Shown here: positions 29,280 through 35,681 of the stretch, piece after piece
Numbering within the stretch: the first letter of the stretch is position 1
Layout: the number at the start of each line of letters is the position of its first letter
Assembly: GCA_003278465.1 (NCBI GenBank)
Contig: QCFC01000003.1
Coordinates: 1 to 64,000 of the forward strand
DNA length: 64,000 nucleotides
Direction: 5' to 3'
From: Prochlorococcus sp. AG-363-B04
GTDB lineage: Bacteria; Cyanobacteriota; Cyanobacteriia; PCC-6307; Cyanobiaceae
Program-made: the position numbers and the translations under genes
Notes under the pieces: model-generated
Seen by the model: only the letters and a program-made list of their open reading frames with translations
Told to the model about the DNA's origin: nothing
The model's database searches: none

Positions 29280-29461
29280 ACCAATTGAAGTTTTGATTGT
29301 TGTCTGTGGTTGTACCAATGTCTAACTGCTGCTTTGTGGACCTCTGACCGCGAGAGTCCAGTCTCTTCCATCAACTTGTATTCAAGAGGAATGATCTTTG
29401 GTACTTCTGCTCGTCTATAACTCATACAGAACTGTTGCTTTTGTGGAAAGAAATTTGCCAT
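29276..29461 (-). CDS. Small RHH-like putative DNA-binding protein
   Basis: A 61-residue basic protein. The segment EVPKIIPLEYKLMEETGLSR followed by SEVHKAAVRHWYNHRQQ reads as strand-helix-turn-helix of the ribbon-helix-helix type. Start may be internal (MSYRRAEVPK, 29425). It is first of a two-gene operon with the 42-residue gene, transcribed towards attL. The operon faces away from the ArdC-N-like gene, with a 477-bp gap between. Confidence 0.5.
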   Translation of the reverse strand: MANFFPQKQQFCMSYRRAEVPKIIPLEYKLMEETGLSRSEVHKAAVRHWYNHRQQSKLQLV

Positions 29462-29938
29462 AGGAATACAAGATTGAATTTATATAGGTGTCTACTATTT
29501 AGTTTTAGTTGAGATCACAAGGGTCCTTTGTTCACGCTGTCTTACATCCAGAGAAACAAAAGACACAGGTATATTTATTTGACCATTCTTTAATAGAAAC
29601 CCTTCGGGTTTGCTCACTTCGTTCGCCTTATCTGGTTTGATTTAATTGATGGTAGAAAAAATTAAATATAAGAACCCTCGCTAACTCACAGAGTTATTTA
29701 GGTCTGACAATATTTACAGTATATGGAATTTATATATAGTAATAGGTTCCCTTTCACCCCTGACAGAGTTAATTTTACAGACAATTTAATATTCTGTCAA
29801 GCAGGATTGCATTTGACAGAATATTAAATTCATAATAAAATAGCAATATGATTAGTTAAAAGAATCACTTTACTAATTACCTGCAAAGGGGGACGAATAA
29901 AGTGTCCTAATAACATTACCTATAAGGAGAATAGAATC
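29462..29938. other. Gene-free control region with palindromes
   Basis: Divergent intergenic region between the RHH-like pair and the ArdC-N-like gene. It holds a perfect hairpin AAACCCTTCGGGTTT at 29597-29611, scattered TGACA words (29704, 29761, 29814) and the large inverted repeat listed separately. It is AT-rich. The best place in the element for a replication origin or main operator, but neither is shown. Confidence 0.5.
29783..29830. repeat. Perfect 18-bp inverted repeat, 12-nt loop
   Basis: The left arm AATTTAATATTCTGTCAA (29783-29800) and right arm TTGACAGAATATTAAATT (29813-29830) are exact complements. There is no T-run typical of a terminator and the next gene starts 109 bp away. 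Likely an operator or origin structure. Confidence 0.85.
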
Positions 29939-30307
29939 ATGTATTACGGTAGTACTGTGTCTCATGAAGACCAAGATGAGTATTTCAATGATCTAAAAGA
30001 AAGAGGGTTACCTATTACTCAATACCAAATATTTAAGGTAGAGAACTTTGATAGAATTGAGGAAGAATTTAAGAAGAAAGGTAAGAATATAAGTAACCTT
30101 TTTGAGATAGAAACTTATAAAGGGTGGGAGAAGAAAGGAAGAAAAGTTATGACTGGGAGCAAAGGAACAAAAGTAACCTCACCAATACCTTATGCACATC
30201 CAATCTATGGGAAAGATGGAAAAGTGCTGCACGACAAGCATGGAGGAGTCATGATTAGAAGTGTTATTAAAACATATTCATTCTTTGATGTTAAACAGAC
30301 TAAATGA
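29939..30307 (+). CDS. ArdC-N-like (single-strand DNA-binding) protein
   Basis: A 122-residue soluble protein. The C-terminal two thirds follow the ArdC N-terminal domain pattern: ETYKGWEKKGRKVMTGSKGT, then a basic strand TSPIPY and a final VIKTYSFFDVKQT. ArdC-N domains bind single-stranded DNA and occur in antirestriction and phage/plasmid replication proteins. A good Shine-Dalgarno (AAGGAG) stands 9-10 nt before the ATG. It overlaps the next gene by 4 bp (ATGA). The family call is by motif only. Confidence 0.5.
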   Translation: MYYGSTVSHEDQDEYFNDLKERGLPITQYQIFKVENFDRIEEEFKKKGKNISNLFEIETYKGWEKKGRKVMTGSKGTKVTSPIPYAHPIYGKDGKVLHDKHGGVMIRSVIKTYSFFDVKQTK

Positions 30308-30645
30308 CCATCACAGAAAAATATATAAAGAAGATCATTCCCTATCTCTGTGCTGGTGAAAATGAAGAAGTGGAGACTGTTCTAGTTAATGGTCTCCTCT
30401 CCTATAAATTCCCTTGTCCTTTCTGTTCCTACTTTGTTAATAATCCAGAATGCAGAAACAGGCAACTTGCGTCTCTAGTACCTATTGAAGGGAGTTATGA
30501 CTATAAGTTTATTTGTAAGCGTAGTGGGTCACCAGAGTGCCGCAGGATCCACGGAGGGAGGTCTTTTTACAACTTCCTGGCAATGTATAACCCTGATCTC
30601 TTTAGACAGTATCAACTCGACCTTATACGCGAGAAAAAATCCTAG
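30304..30645 (+). CDS. Cys-rich zinc-finger-like element protein
   Basis: A 113-residue protein. Four Cys arranged as CPFC and FICKRSGSPEC, with another Cys between, suggest a zinc ribbon; the C-terminal GRSFYNFLAMYNPDLFRQ is helical. The layout recalls the N-terminal zinc domain of phage primases, but there is no primase catalytic part. Translation is probably coupled to the ArdC-N-like gene. Together they may form the DNA-handling unit of the element. Function unproven. Confidence 0.5.
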   Translation: MTITEKYIKKIIPYLCAGENEEVETVLVNGLLSYKFPCPFCSYFVNNPECRNRQLASLVPIEGSYDYKFICKRSGSPECRRIHGGRSFYNFLAMYNPDLFRQYQLDLIREKKS

Positions 30646-30690
30646 AAAAAAATTTCTATAAAAAAGGATTTCTCTCTCGCTTTTGGTTCG

Positions 30691-30711
30691 TTGTAGGTTT
30701 ATGGAACCTAC
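30691..30711. terminator. Hairpin between convergent element operons
   Basis: TGTAGGTT and AACCTACA form an 8-bp stem with a 5-nt loop just after the 30304-30645 gene. Flanking A/T runs are weak, so it may terminate either strand inefficiently. Confidence 0.45.
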
Positions 30712-30739
30712 AAAATTAAATATACGAATTAACTGTTAC

Positions 30740-30829
30740 TTAACGAATAAAACCCACGATTGTTTTGCCTACCAGAACCACAAATATTCCTTCTCCGAAG
30801 AGTAACCAAGCAATCGTGGAGTTATTCAT
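30740..30829 (-). CDS. 29-residue membrane peptide
   Basis: Reads MNNSTIAWLLFGEGIFVVLV followed by GKTIVGFIR: one hydrophobic span with a basic tail. It lies last in the leftward operon that starts with the serine recombinase, 60 bp after the previous gene, with a weak AGG before the ATG. The DNA contains an internal inverted repeat (CCACGATTG/CAATCGTGG), so the conserved feature could be structural rather than coding. Low confidence. Confidence 0.35.
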   Translation of the reverse strand: MNNSTIAWLLFGEGIFVVLVGKTIVGFIR

Positions 30830-30889
30830 ACCTAATCTTCTATACCTATCAATCGTTGAGTCGTGTACCCGTCGGATGGTGGCAAGCAT

Positions 30890-31222
30890 TTAGTTTGCTC
30901 CCATTACTTTGATTTGATTTCCAGCATCACTTAATTTCATCCATCTCTTTTTATCCTCATCAGTGAAGGTCTCTACGCGTCTTGCATAAACGGCATCTGC
31001 ATTTAAGTCTTCGATCATTTCATAACCAAAGAAGTCCAATAACTCTTCCTGACTGTTAAAGCAGCGATCACTCCACTCATAATTTTTATTCCCCTTCGCA
31101 TTTTCATACTCATAGCACTCATAGAAATAATCAGTCCTATAACGCTCTACTAACGCAAACTCCTTTTGCTCTTCATCTGGGAGTTTGTCGTACACGCTCC
31201 AACCAATTATCAAGACTGGCAT
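30890..31222 (-). CDS. Element hypothetical protein, acidic
   Basis: A 110-residue soluble, acidic protein (MPVLIIGWSVYDKLPDEEQK, later EELLDFFGYEMIEDLNADA). No domain recognised. Its ATG overlaps the stop of the 30-residue gene upstream by one base, part of a compact operon downstream of the serine recombinase. It could be an inhibitor or anti-defence protein given size and charge, but nothing in the sequence proves that. Confidence 0.55.
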   Translation of the reverse strand: MPVLIIGWSVYDKLPDEEQKEFALVERYRTDYFYECYEYENAKGNKNYEWSDRCFNSQEELLDFFGYEMIEDLNADAVYARRVETFTDEDKKRWMKLSDAGNQIKVMGAN

Positions 31223-31314
31223 TACTTCTTACTTCTGCTCTTGTAGACAAGGAATCCCACAATCCCAGTAACTAGAACTGCATCAACTACCAAGTGCCAG
31301 GCAAAGAAATCCAT
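31222..31314 (-). CDS. 30-residue single-span membrane peptide
   Basis: Encodes MDFFAWHLVVDAVLVTGIVG then FLVYKSRSKK: one span and a basic tail that would stay in the cytoplasm. Stop and the next start share a base (TAATG), and only 2 bp separate it from the gene upstream, which supports it being real. Function unknown. Confidence 0.5.
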   Translation of the reverse strand: MDFFAWHLVVDAVLVTGIVGFLVYKSRSKK

Positions 31315-31316
31315 AG

Positions 31317-31457
31317 TTAAAACACCGGATTTTGAGCGATCACCTTTGCCGTTGGATTGCGGGCAAGGGCAGTCTTCTTGGCATCCTCAAATTTAGAGAC
31401 CACTACAACCTCCTTAAAAGTGTGACCGCCTTGATAGAGGGTGACTTCAACTTTCAT
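31317..31457 (-). CDS. 46-residue element protein
   Basis: A small soluble protein with MKVEVTLYQGGHTFKEVVVV then SKFEDAKKTALARNP, a strand-strand-helix pattern. Its ATG overlaps the stop of the frameshifted gene upstream (TGATG type). No known family. Its place in a chain of overlapping frames supports coding. Confidence 0.5.
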   Translation of the reverse strand: MKVEVTLYQGGHTFKEVVVVSKFEDAKKTALARNPTAKVIAQNPVF

Positions 31458-31655
31458 CACACCTGCCCTCGATATTTCTTGAACTCATCTAAATCACTTA
31501 TGACGATGCTCTGGTAATCCTCCGGGAAACGCTGCTTCATGATTGCTGGAATTTCCAAGCAATCCGGATAGGGATTATGCAGATAAAAAATAACTTCTTT
31601 CTTCTCCTTCAAAACAATGTAATCAGATAGTCCCCCCTATATTTTTTTCAGTCAT
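31457..31655 (-). pseudogene. Small gene interrupted by a G6-run frameshift
   Basis: An ATG overlapping the serine recombinase stop (ATGA) opens MTEKNIGGTI and then stops. Removing one G from the six-G run (31632-31637) joins it to a second frame ending KYRGQV that overlaps the next gene's start, giving about 65 residues that fit the operon exactly. The second frame has no start codon of its own near its beginning. It may be a mutation, a sequencing error in a homopolymer, or slippage-regulated expression. Confidence 0.6.
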
Positions 31656-32227
31656 GCTGCTGCCTCCCGCTGAACAATCATCTGGACGGTGGATTTATTC
31701 ATACCTAATGCCTTTGCTATAGACCCATAACCAAGACCCTGATCCCTCTTATCCATAATTTCTGCAATCTGGAACTTATCAAATTTCCTCTTCGCACCAA
31801 ACTTCACACCTCTGTTCTTGGCGACTGCCCGACCTTCTGCAGTCCTTGATTTCAGTTGTGCAATTTCTTGTGAGGCGGCGTATCCAAGTATTGAGACCAG
31901 CAGCATTGTGATCTCTTTAGGCATGGTTCTGGTGTCCAATCTCTTATCAAGGGTGACTATCTGAATATTCCTCTCCAGCAACTTGCTTACTTCATTCACC
32001 ATGCCGATAAAACTGCGGTGAAGTCTTGAGAGTTCGGAAATGATGAGGGTGTCACCAGACTTCATCTCCTCAAGACACTTGGTTAGTTCTGGTCTTGCAG
32101 AGAAATCTGATTTACCCGTTATGTGATCACCTCTTATGACATCACACCCTGCTTCCTTAAGAGCAAGGACCTGCCTCTCTTGGTCTTGAGCATCTGTACT
32201 GCAACGCCAAACCCCATAAACAGTCAT
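31652..32227 (-). CDS. Serine recombinase (resolvase/invertase family)
   Basis: A 191-residue site-specific recombinase. The catalytic Ser is at about residue 10 in GVWRCSTDAQDQ, followed by the conserved arginine regions (FSARPEL; LIISELSRLHRS) and a C-terminal helix-turn-helix (GYGSIAKALGMNKSTVQMI). Length is that of a resolvase or DNA invertase rather than a large integrase. A GTG one codon upstream is possible. It may resolve element dimers or invert a segment; no matching site was identified. First gene of the leftward operon. Confidence 0.9.
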   Translation of the reverse strand: MTVYGVWRCSTDAQDQERQVLALKEAGCDVIRGDHITGKSDFSARPELTKCLEEMKSGDTLIISELSRLHRSFIGMVNEVSKLLERNIQIVTLDKRLDTRTMPKEITMLLVSILGYAASQEIAQLKSRTAEGRAVAKNRGVKFGAKRKFDKFQIAEIMDKRDQGLGYGSIAKALGMNKSTVQMIVQREAAA

Positions 32228-32361
32228 CACTCCACCTCAAATCCATGACCGTACAATACCGCATTTTTGTACTGTAATTTTGTACCTAGAGAACCCTGTA
32301 ATCGTGGTTAATACAGAGGGGTACAAAGTTTCTTGATTTTTTATACACCCTATTTGTTGAC

Positions 32362-32451
32362 GATGGGTTCACTCCAGGAGTAGACCGGAACTACGACACT
32401 CCTCACACAAGTTTGTCGGTATGGGCACTGCTCGATGAGGGTGCCCTTTTT
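32362..32451 (+). ncRNA. yfr1-like: Yfr1-like small RNA carried by the element
   Basis: Three parts in the known Yfr1 order: a 5' hairpin (GGTT-ACTC...GAGT-GACC, 32366-32386), the single-stranded hallmark ACTCCTCACAC at 32398-32408, and a terminator hairpin GGGCAC...GTGCCC with five T (32423-32451). It shares GACACTCCTCACACAAG and CTCGATGAGGG with the copy at 39255-39334. Yfr1 base-pairs with mRNAs through this motif. Transcript ends are estimated. Confidence 0.75.
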
Positions 32452-32638
32452 CATGCCAGTTCGTCAATTTATCTAGATGATTTAGATTTGTTTGCTTTAG
32501 CGATAGAAAAGTATCAGACTATAAGTCTATTGAAATCTATCGAGAGGATTATCTTGATAAGAAAGTTATGTCTAAAGAGCGTAAGGATGGGGTACTTATT
32601 AGAGGCAGTGGACAGACCCTTCTGATGCTGTATTTATT

Positions 32639-33100
32639 CTATTTTTTTCTTTTTCTTGCTAATACTTCTCGGGAAGGGGAACTATTTCCACAATCAACAG
32701 CATTGGCAAATATACATGAATATTTGACAAGTTCATCGCCCTCAATTTCAAATTGAGTTTGATTCCAATTAGTGCTCCTTTTGCTATCAAACCATCCTTC
32801 TGAAGCACCTATAAAACCTTTTAACGTCGCCCACCTTCCATGCCCTCCATACATTGTTCCATCAGAATTCATTCTAAATTCAACAACTCTTTTGTCTCCA
32901 GTAATGCAATATCTTTTGAGTACTTTATTACCATTTTCGTTGGAAACTAAACCTTTCGATTGATATTGAGCAGTTTTCCATGAACACCCAAGTCTTTGAT
33001 TATAAAGATCTTTAATAGAAGCATTTGCATCTTGAAAAATACTTAAACTACAGAAAGATGCAGAAGCAATGAGAAATGGTAAAAATATTTTGAATTTCAT
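32639..33100 (-). CDS. Secreted protein of unknown function
   Basis: With the ATG at 33100 the 153-residue protein starts with a clear signal peptide (MKFKIFLPFLIASASFCSLS, cut likely after DANA). The mature part has two or more Cys (LGCSWK; YCITGDKR; CIFANAVDCGN) and Trp/Gly-rich strands (GGHGRWATLKGFIGASEGW), suggesting a small disulfide-bonded beta-domain in the periplasm. No family recognised. The frame is open further upstream without support. It seems to be cargo of the element. Confidence 0.65.
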   Translation of the reverse strand: MKFKIFLPFLIASASFCSLSIFQDANASIKDLYNQRLGCSWKTAQYQSKGLVSNENGNKVLKRYCITGDKRVVEFRMNSDGTMYGGHGRWATLKGFIGASEGWFDSKRSTNWNQTQFEIEGDELVKYSCIFANAVDCGNSSPSREVLARKRKK

Positions 33101-33209
33101 TCTATTTTTTGGTTTTATACTTCTACACTTAATTTTAATCAAATAACTAACTTATCTACATTAACTAGTCTTTGAGATACAATTTTTAATGTATGAAAAG
33201 TTCCTTTTC

Positions 33210-33407
33210 TCAAGTGGGATGAGATGGTATTTCAAAAATTTTATAAATTATTTGCTTGAAAATAACTTTTTGAAAAGTAGCAAAATATCTTTTACCCATT
33301 TGCTGCGACTTTAATTTTGCAACTCGGTAAGCATCATTTTCATTGTGCTTTGTTTGGTAGTGAATCCAATTATCAGATTGCTGTTGATAGTAAAGATAGG
33401 TTTTCAT
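33210..33407 (-). CDS. Small basic element protein
   Basis: A 65-residue basic protein beginning MKTYLYYQQQSDNWIHYQTK, with a helical lysine-rich middle (DAYRVAKLKSQQMGKRY). No domain recognised. Its ATG overlaps the stop of the 61-residue gene upstream by 4 bp, so the two are coupled. Confidence 0.5.
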   Translation of the reverse strand: MKTYLYYQQQSDNWIHYQTKHNENDAYRVAKLKSQQMGKRYFATFQKVIFKQIIYKIFEIPSHPT

Positions 33408-33589
33408 TCTTCAGTACCTACAACAGAAGGAACAATTAGTTCATCATCCAAATCAATTTCAGAAACAATCCACTCCCCAAACTCAAGAAGTAATTGTGAT
33501 CGTGATTCAGGGTCAAGTGTTTTTATTCTTTCCAGAGCATTAACAACAGAATCGTTAATGGTTGCTTTCATGCATTCTTCGAAGTTCAT
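33404..33589 (-). CDS. Small acidic element protein
   Basis: A 61-residue acidic helical protein (NALERIKTLDPESRSQLLLE; later SEIDLDDELIVPS). A strong Shine-Dalgarno (AAGGAGGTT) lies 5-7 nt before the ATG. Paired with a basic partner gene 4 bp overlapped, in a layout reminiscent of toxin-antitoxin or regulator pairs, but no family is recognised. Confidence 0.55.
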   Translation of the reverse strand: MNFEECMKATINDSVVNALERIKTLDPESRSQLLLEFGEWIVSEIDLDDELIVPSVVGTEE

Positions 33590-33738
33590 TTTTTAACCTC
33601 CTTCAGAAGTTAAGGCAAGATTGGTCTAAAAAATAAGTGCCTGACTCAAAGGGTGTGACCGAAATCTCACCCCCTTCTTAATGCCTTACTGAAATCAAAG
33701 AAATCCTCTAAAAAGGAAGGGCAACAAAGTCCCAACCC

Positions 33739-33918
33739 ATGTCTCTGATCCCTCGGTGGAAATACATGACTGATGATGCGAAGGCAATGACCAAAAGGGT
33801 TGTGCTTTCTGCGTTAGTTCTTCTCCTTTCCCTTTGGGTCATCAGAGCACTCATCCCTTGGGTAATCGTTGCTTTGTTGGGTTACTGGGTATTCAAGTGG
33901 TTGTCGAAGGGCAGTTGA
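33739..33918 (+). CDS. 59-residue membrane protein
   Basis: Begins MSLIPRWKYMTDDAKAMTKR and contains a long hydrophobic stretch (VVLSALVLLLSLWVIRALIP, then WVIVALLGYWVFKW), enough for two short spans, ending KWLSKGS. No close Shine-Dalgarno; an inner ATG (33766) is possible. It lies between two leftward units. Function unknown. Confidence 0.4.
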   Translation: MSLIPRWKYMTDDAKAMTKRVVLSALVLLLSLWVIRALIPWVIVALLGYWVFKWLSKGS

Positions 33919-33940
33919 GTGGTTGGTGTCCTGACGTTGC

Positions 33941-35362
33941 CTAGTCGTCGTCTTTTACATCCTTCATCGATTTGATCTTGCCTCCAAACCTGATATTCGG
34001 AGTTGGTTTGATTGTGCGTCTTGCTCTCGCAGCAGTCTTCTCTGCATCGATATATCGCAGATACGTGTCTCTTAACTGCATTGGACTGGTGTGACCATTG
34101 TCTGCAAAAGCATTGATGTCAGGAGCAACTCCTAGTTCAGGCATCTCTTCAAGAGTTAGACGGAAAGCGGTATGTCTGATGGTTGTCCATTTCCTTTCTT
34201 TCACTGGGAAATCAGGAAGGCACTCTTCTATTGCTGCCTTCAACAAGAAATTGAGACTCCCTAGGACACCACTCTCTGCCTCATTCCCTATTGGTCTATC
34301 CATATGGGGGAAGATCAAATACCCCTCTGGTTTGCGTCCAATAATCCTTTTCAGATAGGAATCAGCATCCCTTCGATAGTGAGATGTTCTATGCAGATCC
34401 CTATCTTTTTTTGCCGTCTCCAAAAAACAAGTCCAACTCCCTGAATCATTCCTCTTAAACCATTCACTCCTCAAACGGCACATATCCTCCGCTCGCAGAT
34501 AGAAGAACCACTCCAGTGCCATTGCGTCATATAGATCAACCCAGTTCCTTATGCACTTGCGGTTATAGGGATTGAAAGGCAACGCCTCATATTGCTTTTT
34601 AGTTCTCGCTTTTCCTTCTTTCCCCTCACCAAGTTCAAAAATGGTCTGCATCAACAATTGCCATTGTTCAAGCGTCAGATGTTGAACCTGTTTCTTTTGC
34701 TTGGAAATAGGTGGAAACGAAGGAAATCTGTGTCCAGCAAAATCATTTTCAGCACGAACTAAAAGTTTGTTGATCAGAGTTTTCATCTCTCCTTTACTTC
34801 CACTCCCATTTCCTTTCCCATTTGCTCTTGCTCTTTTTTCAAGTAGAGCAAAATAGTCCTCATAGTCAGAACGGGTGATTAGATCAACGCTCTTTCTTGC
34901 CCAAGGTTGATTAGAAATTCCATAGTCATCAGCACTCCACATCCGAAGGGTTTCTCTTCGCCACTTCTTGAAGTTCCTCCTCGTTTCCATGACCTTGCTT
35001 TCACTCCTGAAATAGGGATCCCAATAATCCAGCAAGGAGTTTGTTGTTTTCCCTTCCTGCTGATCCTTGATCTCTCTCATTGCCTGCTGCTTGCTCTGAA
35101 CCCACTTGACTGCTCTCTTCGCTGCTTCGAGAGCGTCATCAGTATTCAGTGATTCCTGTATGACCAATCGCTTCCCTTTGCCGCCCTTATTCCTTCCCTG
35201 ATGTTCTCTGCTGTCTTCTTCTATCGAAGGCAACCACTGGGCGTAAATGTTTTTGCTGTTGTAGATCCGCTTAATCCTTAAATCCTGCGGATAAGACCCT
35301 CTTATGCCGAATGCCTTCGACACATTCAAGGTTGTCCAATTTTCAGGGACTTGTGCAGGCAA
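33941..35362 (-). CDS. int: Tyrosine recombinase (integrase) of the element
   Basis: A 473-residue site-specific recombinase. In the C-terminal catalytic domain I see Arg290 (FFYLRAEDMCRLR), Lys318/319, Arg396 in TTIRHTAFR (the usual HxxR His is Thr), His424 in NGHTS and the Tyr nucleophile in DTYLRY (434 or 437). The N-terminal 120 residues look like an arm-binding domain. No ATG fits: an in-frame TAG lies just upstream of TTG 35362, the likely start. Arm-type repeats overlap its promoter region, suggesting self-repression. Confidence 0.9.
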   Translation of the reverse strand: MPAQVPENWTTLNVSKAFGIRGSYPQDLRIKRIYNSKNIYAQWLPSIEEDSREHQGRNKGGKGKRLVIQESLNTDDALEAAKRAVKWVQSKQQAMREIKDQQEGKTTNSLLDYWDPYFRSESKVMETRRNFKKWRRETLRMWSADDYGISNQPWARKSVDLITRSDYEDYFALLEKRARANGKGNGSGSKGEMKTLINKLLVRAENDFAGHRFPSFPPISKQKKQVQHLTLEQWQLLMQTIFELGEGKEGKARTKKQYEALPFNPYNRKCIRNWVDLYDAMALEWFFYLRAEDMCRLRSEWFKRNDSGSWTCFLETAKKDRDLHRTSHYRRDADSYLKRIIGRKPEGYLIFPHMDRPIGNEAESGVLGSLNFLLKAAIEECLPDFPVKERKWTTIRHTAFRLTLEEMPELGVAPDINAFADNGHTSPMQLRDTYLRYIDAEKTAARARRTIKPTPNIRFGGKIKSMKDVKDDD

Positions 35363-35366
35363 TTGA

Positions 35367-35445
35367 CTTTCCTACCAAGAATCCACTCAAAAGAGAGCGA
35401 TTTGGGTGCATTTATAAGTCCTATGGTAGGAAAATGGTAGGAAAA
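35367..35445. repeat. Right-arm recombinase sites: inverted copy plus 11-bp tandem pair
   Basis: CTTTCCTACC (35367-35376) is the inverted word; TGGTAGGAAAA occurs twice without gap (35424-35434, 35435-35445). This mirrors the left end. It lies between the integrase start and attR, and AGATATAACT (35472-35481) also repeats a left-end word (29079-29088). Confidence 0.7.
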
Positions 35446-35487
35446 TTGGCAACCTCTAGGCACTTATATCAAGATATAACTAGGATT

Positions 35488-35595
35488 TTACTCCTTAATA
35501 CCCCCTTCGAATCTGGGTGCCGCCTTCTTACCTTTCCTGAAGATCGGTTGCAGGAACTCAATTATTAGGTCTCTCTTCCTAATCCTTTTTGGCAT
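35488..35595 (-). CDS. Att-overlapping basic peptide, second copy
   Basis: 35 residues, MPKRIRKRDLIIEFLQ, then PIFRKGKKAAPRFEGGIKE and a stop in the element's right arm. It starts in the flanking DNA right of attR and crosses the core. Against the copy at 29025, codons 4, 5, 6 and 8 differ only synonymously and there is a 12-bp in-frame gap. No Shine-Dalgarno is visible. Coding is supported by the substitution pattern only. Confidence 0.45.
   Translation of the reverse strand: MPKRIRKRDLIIEFLQPIFRKGKKAAPRFEGGIKE
35506..35536. repeat. attR: 31-bp direct repeat of tRNA-Cys 3' end
   Basis: Exact copy of 28924-28954; the rest of the tRNA is absent on its left, so this is a duplicated attachment site rather than a tRNA gene. 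Confidence 0.93.
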
Positions 35596-35681
35596 GCAAA
35601 CCGGAATGTGAGTGGAATGTGCGTTGGGTTACTGATGGACCAAACTTCTAACCATTTCCTAGTTTCCCAGACCTCACATTC
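35537..35681. mobile_element. Left end of an older, related element (remnant)
   Basis: To the right of attR the DNA repeats the design of the element's left end: the basic peptide frame, then a tandem 11-bp pair (GGAATGTGAGT 35603-35613, GGAATGTGCGT 35614-35624), then an inverted copy CTCACATTC (35673-35681). The 11-bp word differs from GGTAGGAAA of the intact element. Inferred: an earlier element with another integrase specificity occupied this tRNA. Its far end was not found. Confidence 0.6.

Larger units (their letters stand above)
28924..35536. mobile_element. tRNA-Cys-integrated element, tycheposon-like (6.6 kb)
   Basis: Seen directly: identical 31-bp ends, one forming the tRNA-Cys 3' end; a tyrosine recombinase beside the right end; tandem 11-bp repeats inside both ends; and content foreign to core (serine recombinase, RHH-like proteins, ArdC-N-like and Cys-rich proteins, many tiny genes). 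No phage structural, terminase or portal genes are present. Known: Prochlorococcus tycheposons are tRNA-targeting elements mobilised by tyrosine recombinases. Inferred: this is a small, possibly still mobile member. Confidence 0.85.

Noticed and set aside
32413-32625. 70-residue frame on the plus strand
   Set aside because: It begins inside the small-RNA terminator hairpin, has no ribosome site and no protein-like pattern.
28924-35536. Prophage
   Set aside because: No capsid, portal, terminase, tail or lysis genes are present; size and content fit an integrative element.
35500-35540. Second tRNA-Cys gene at the right end
   Set aside because: Only the 3' part is present; the D and anticodon arms are missing.
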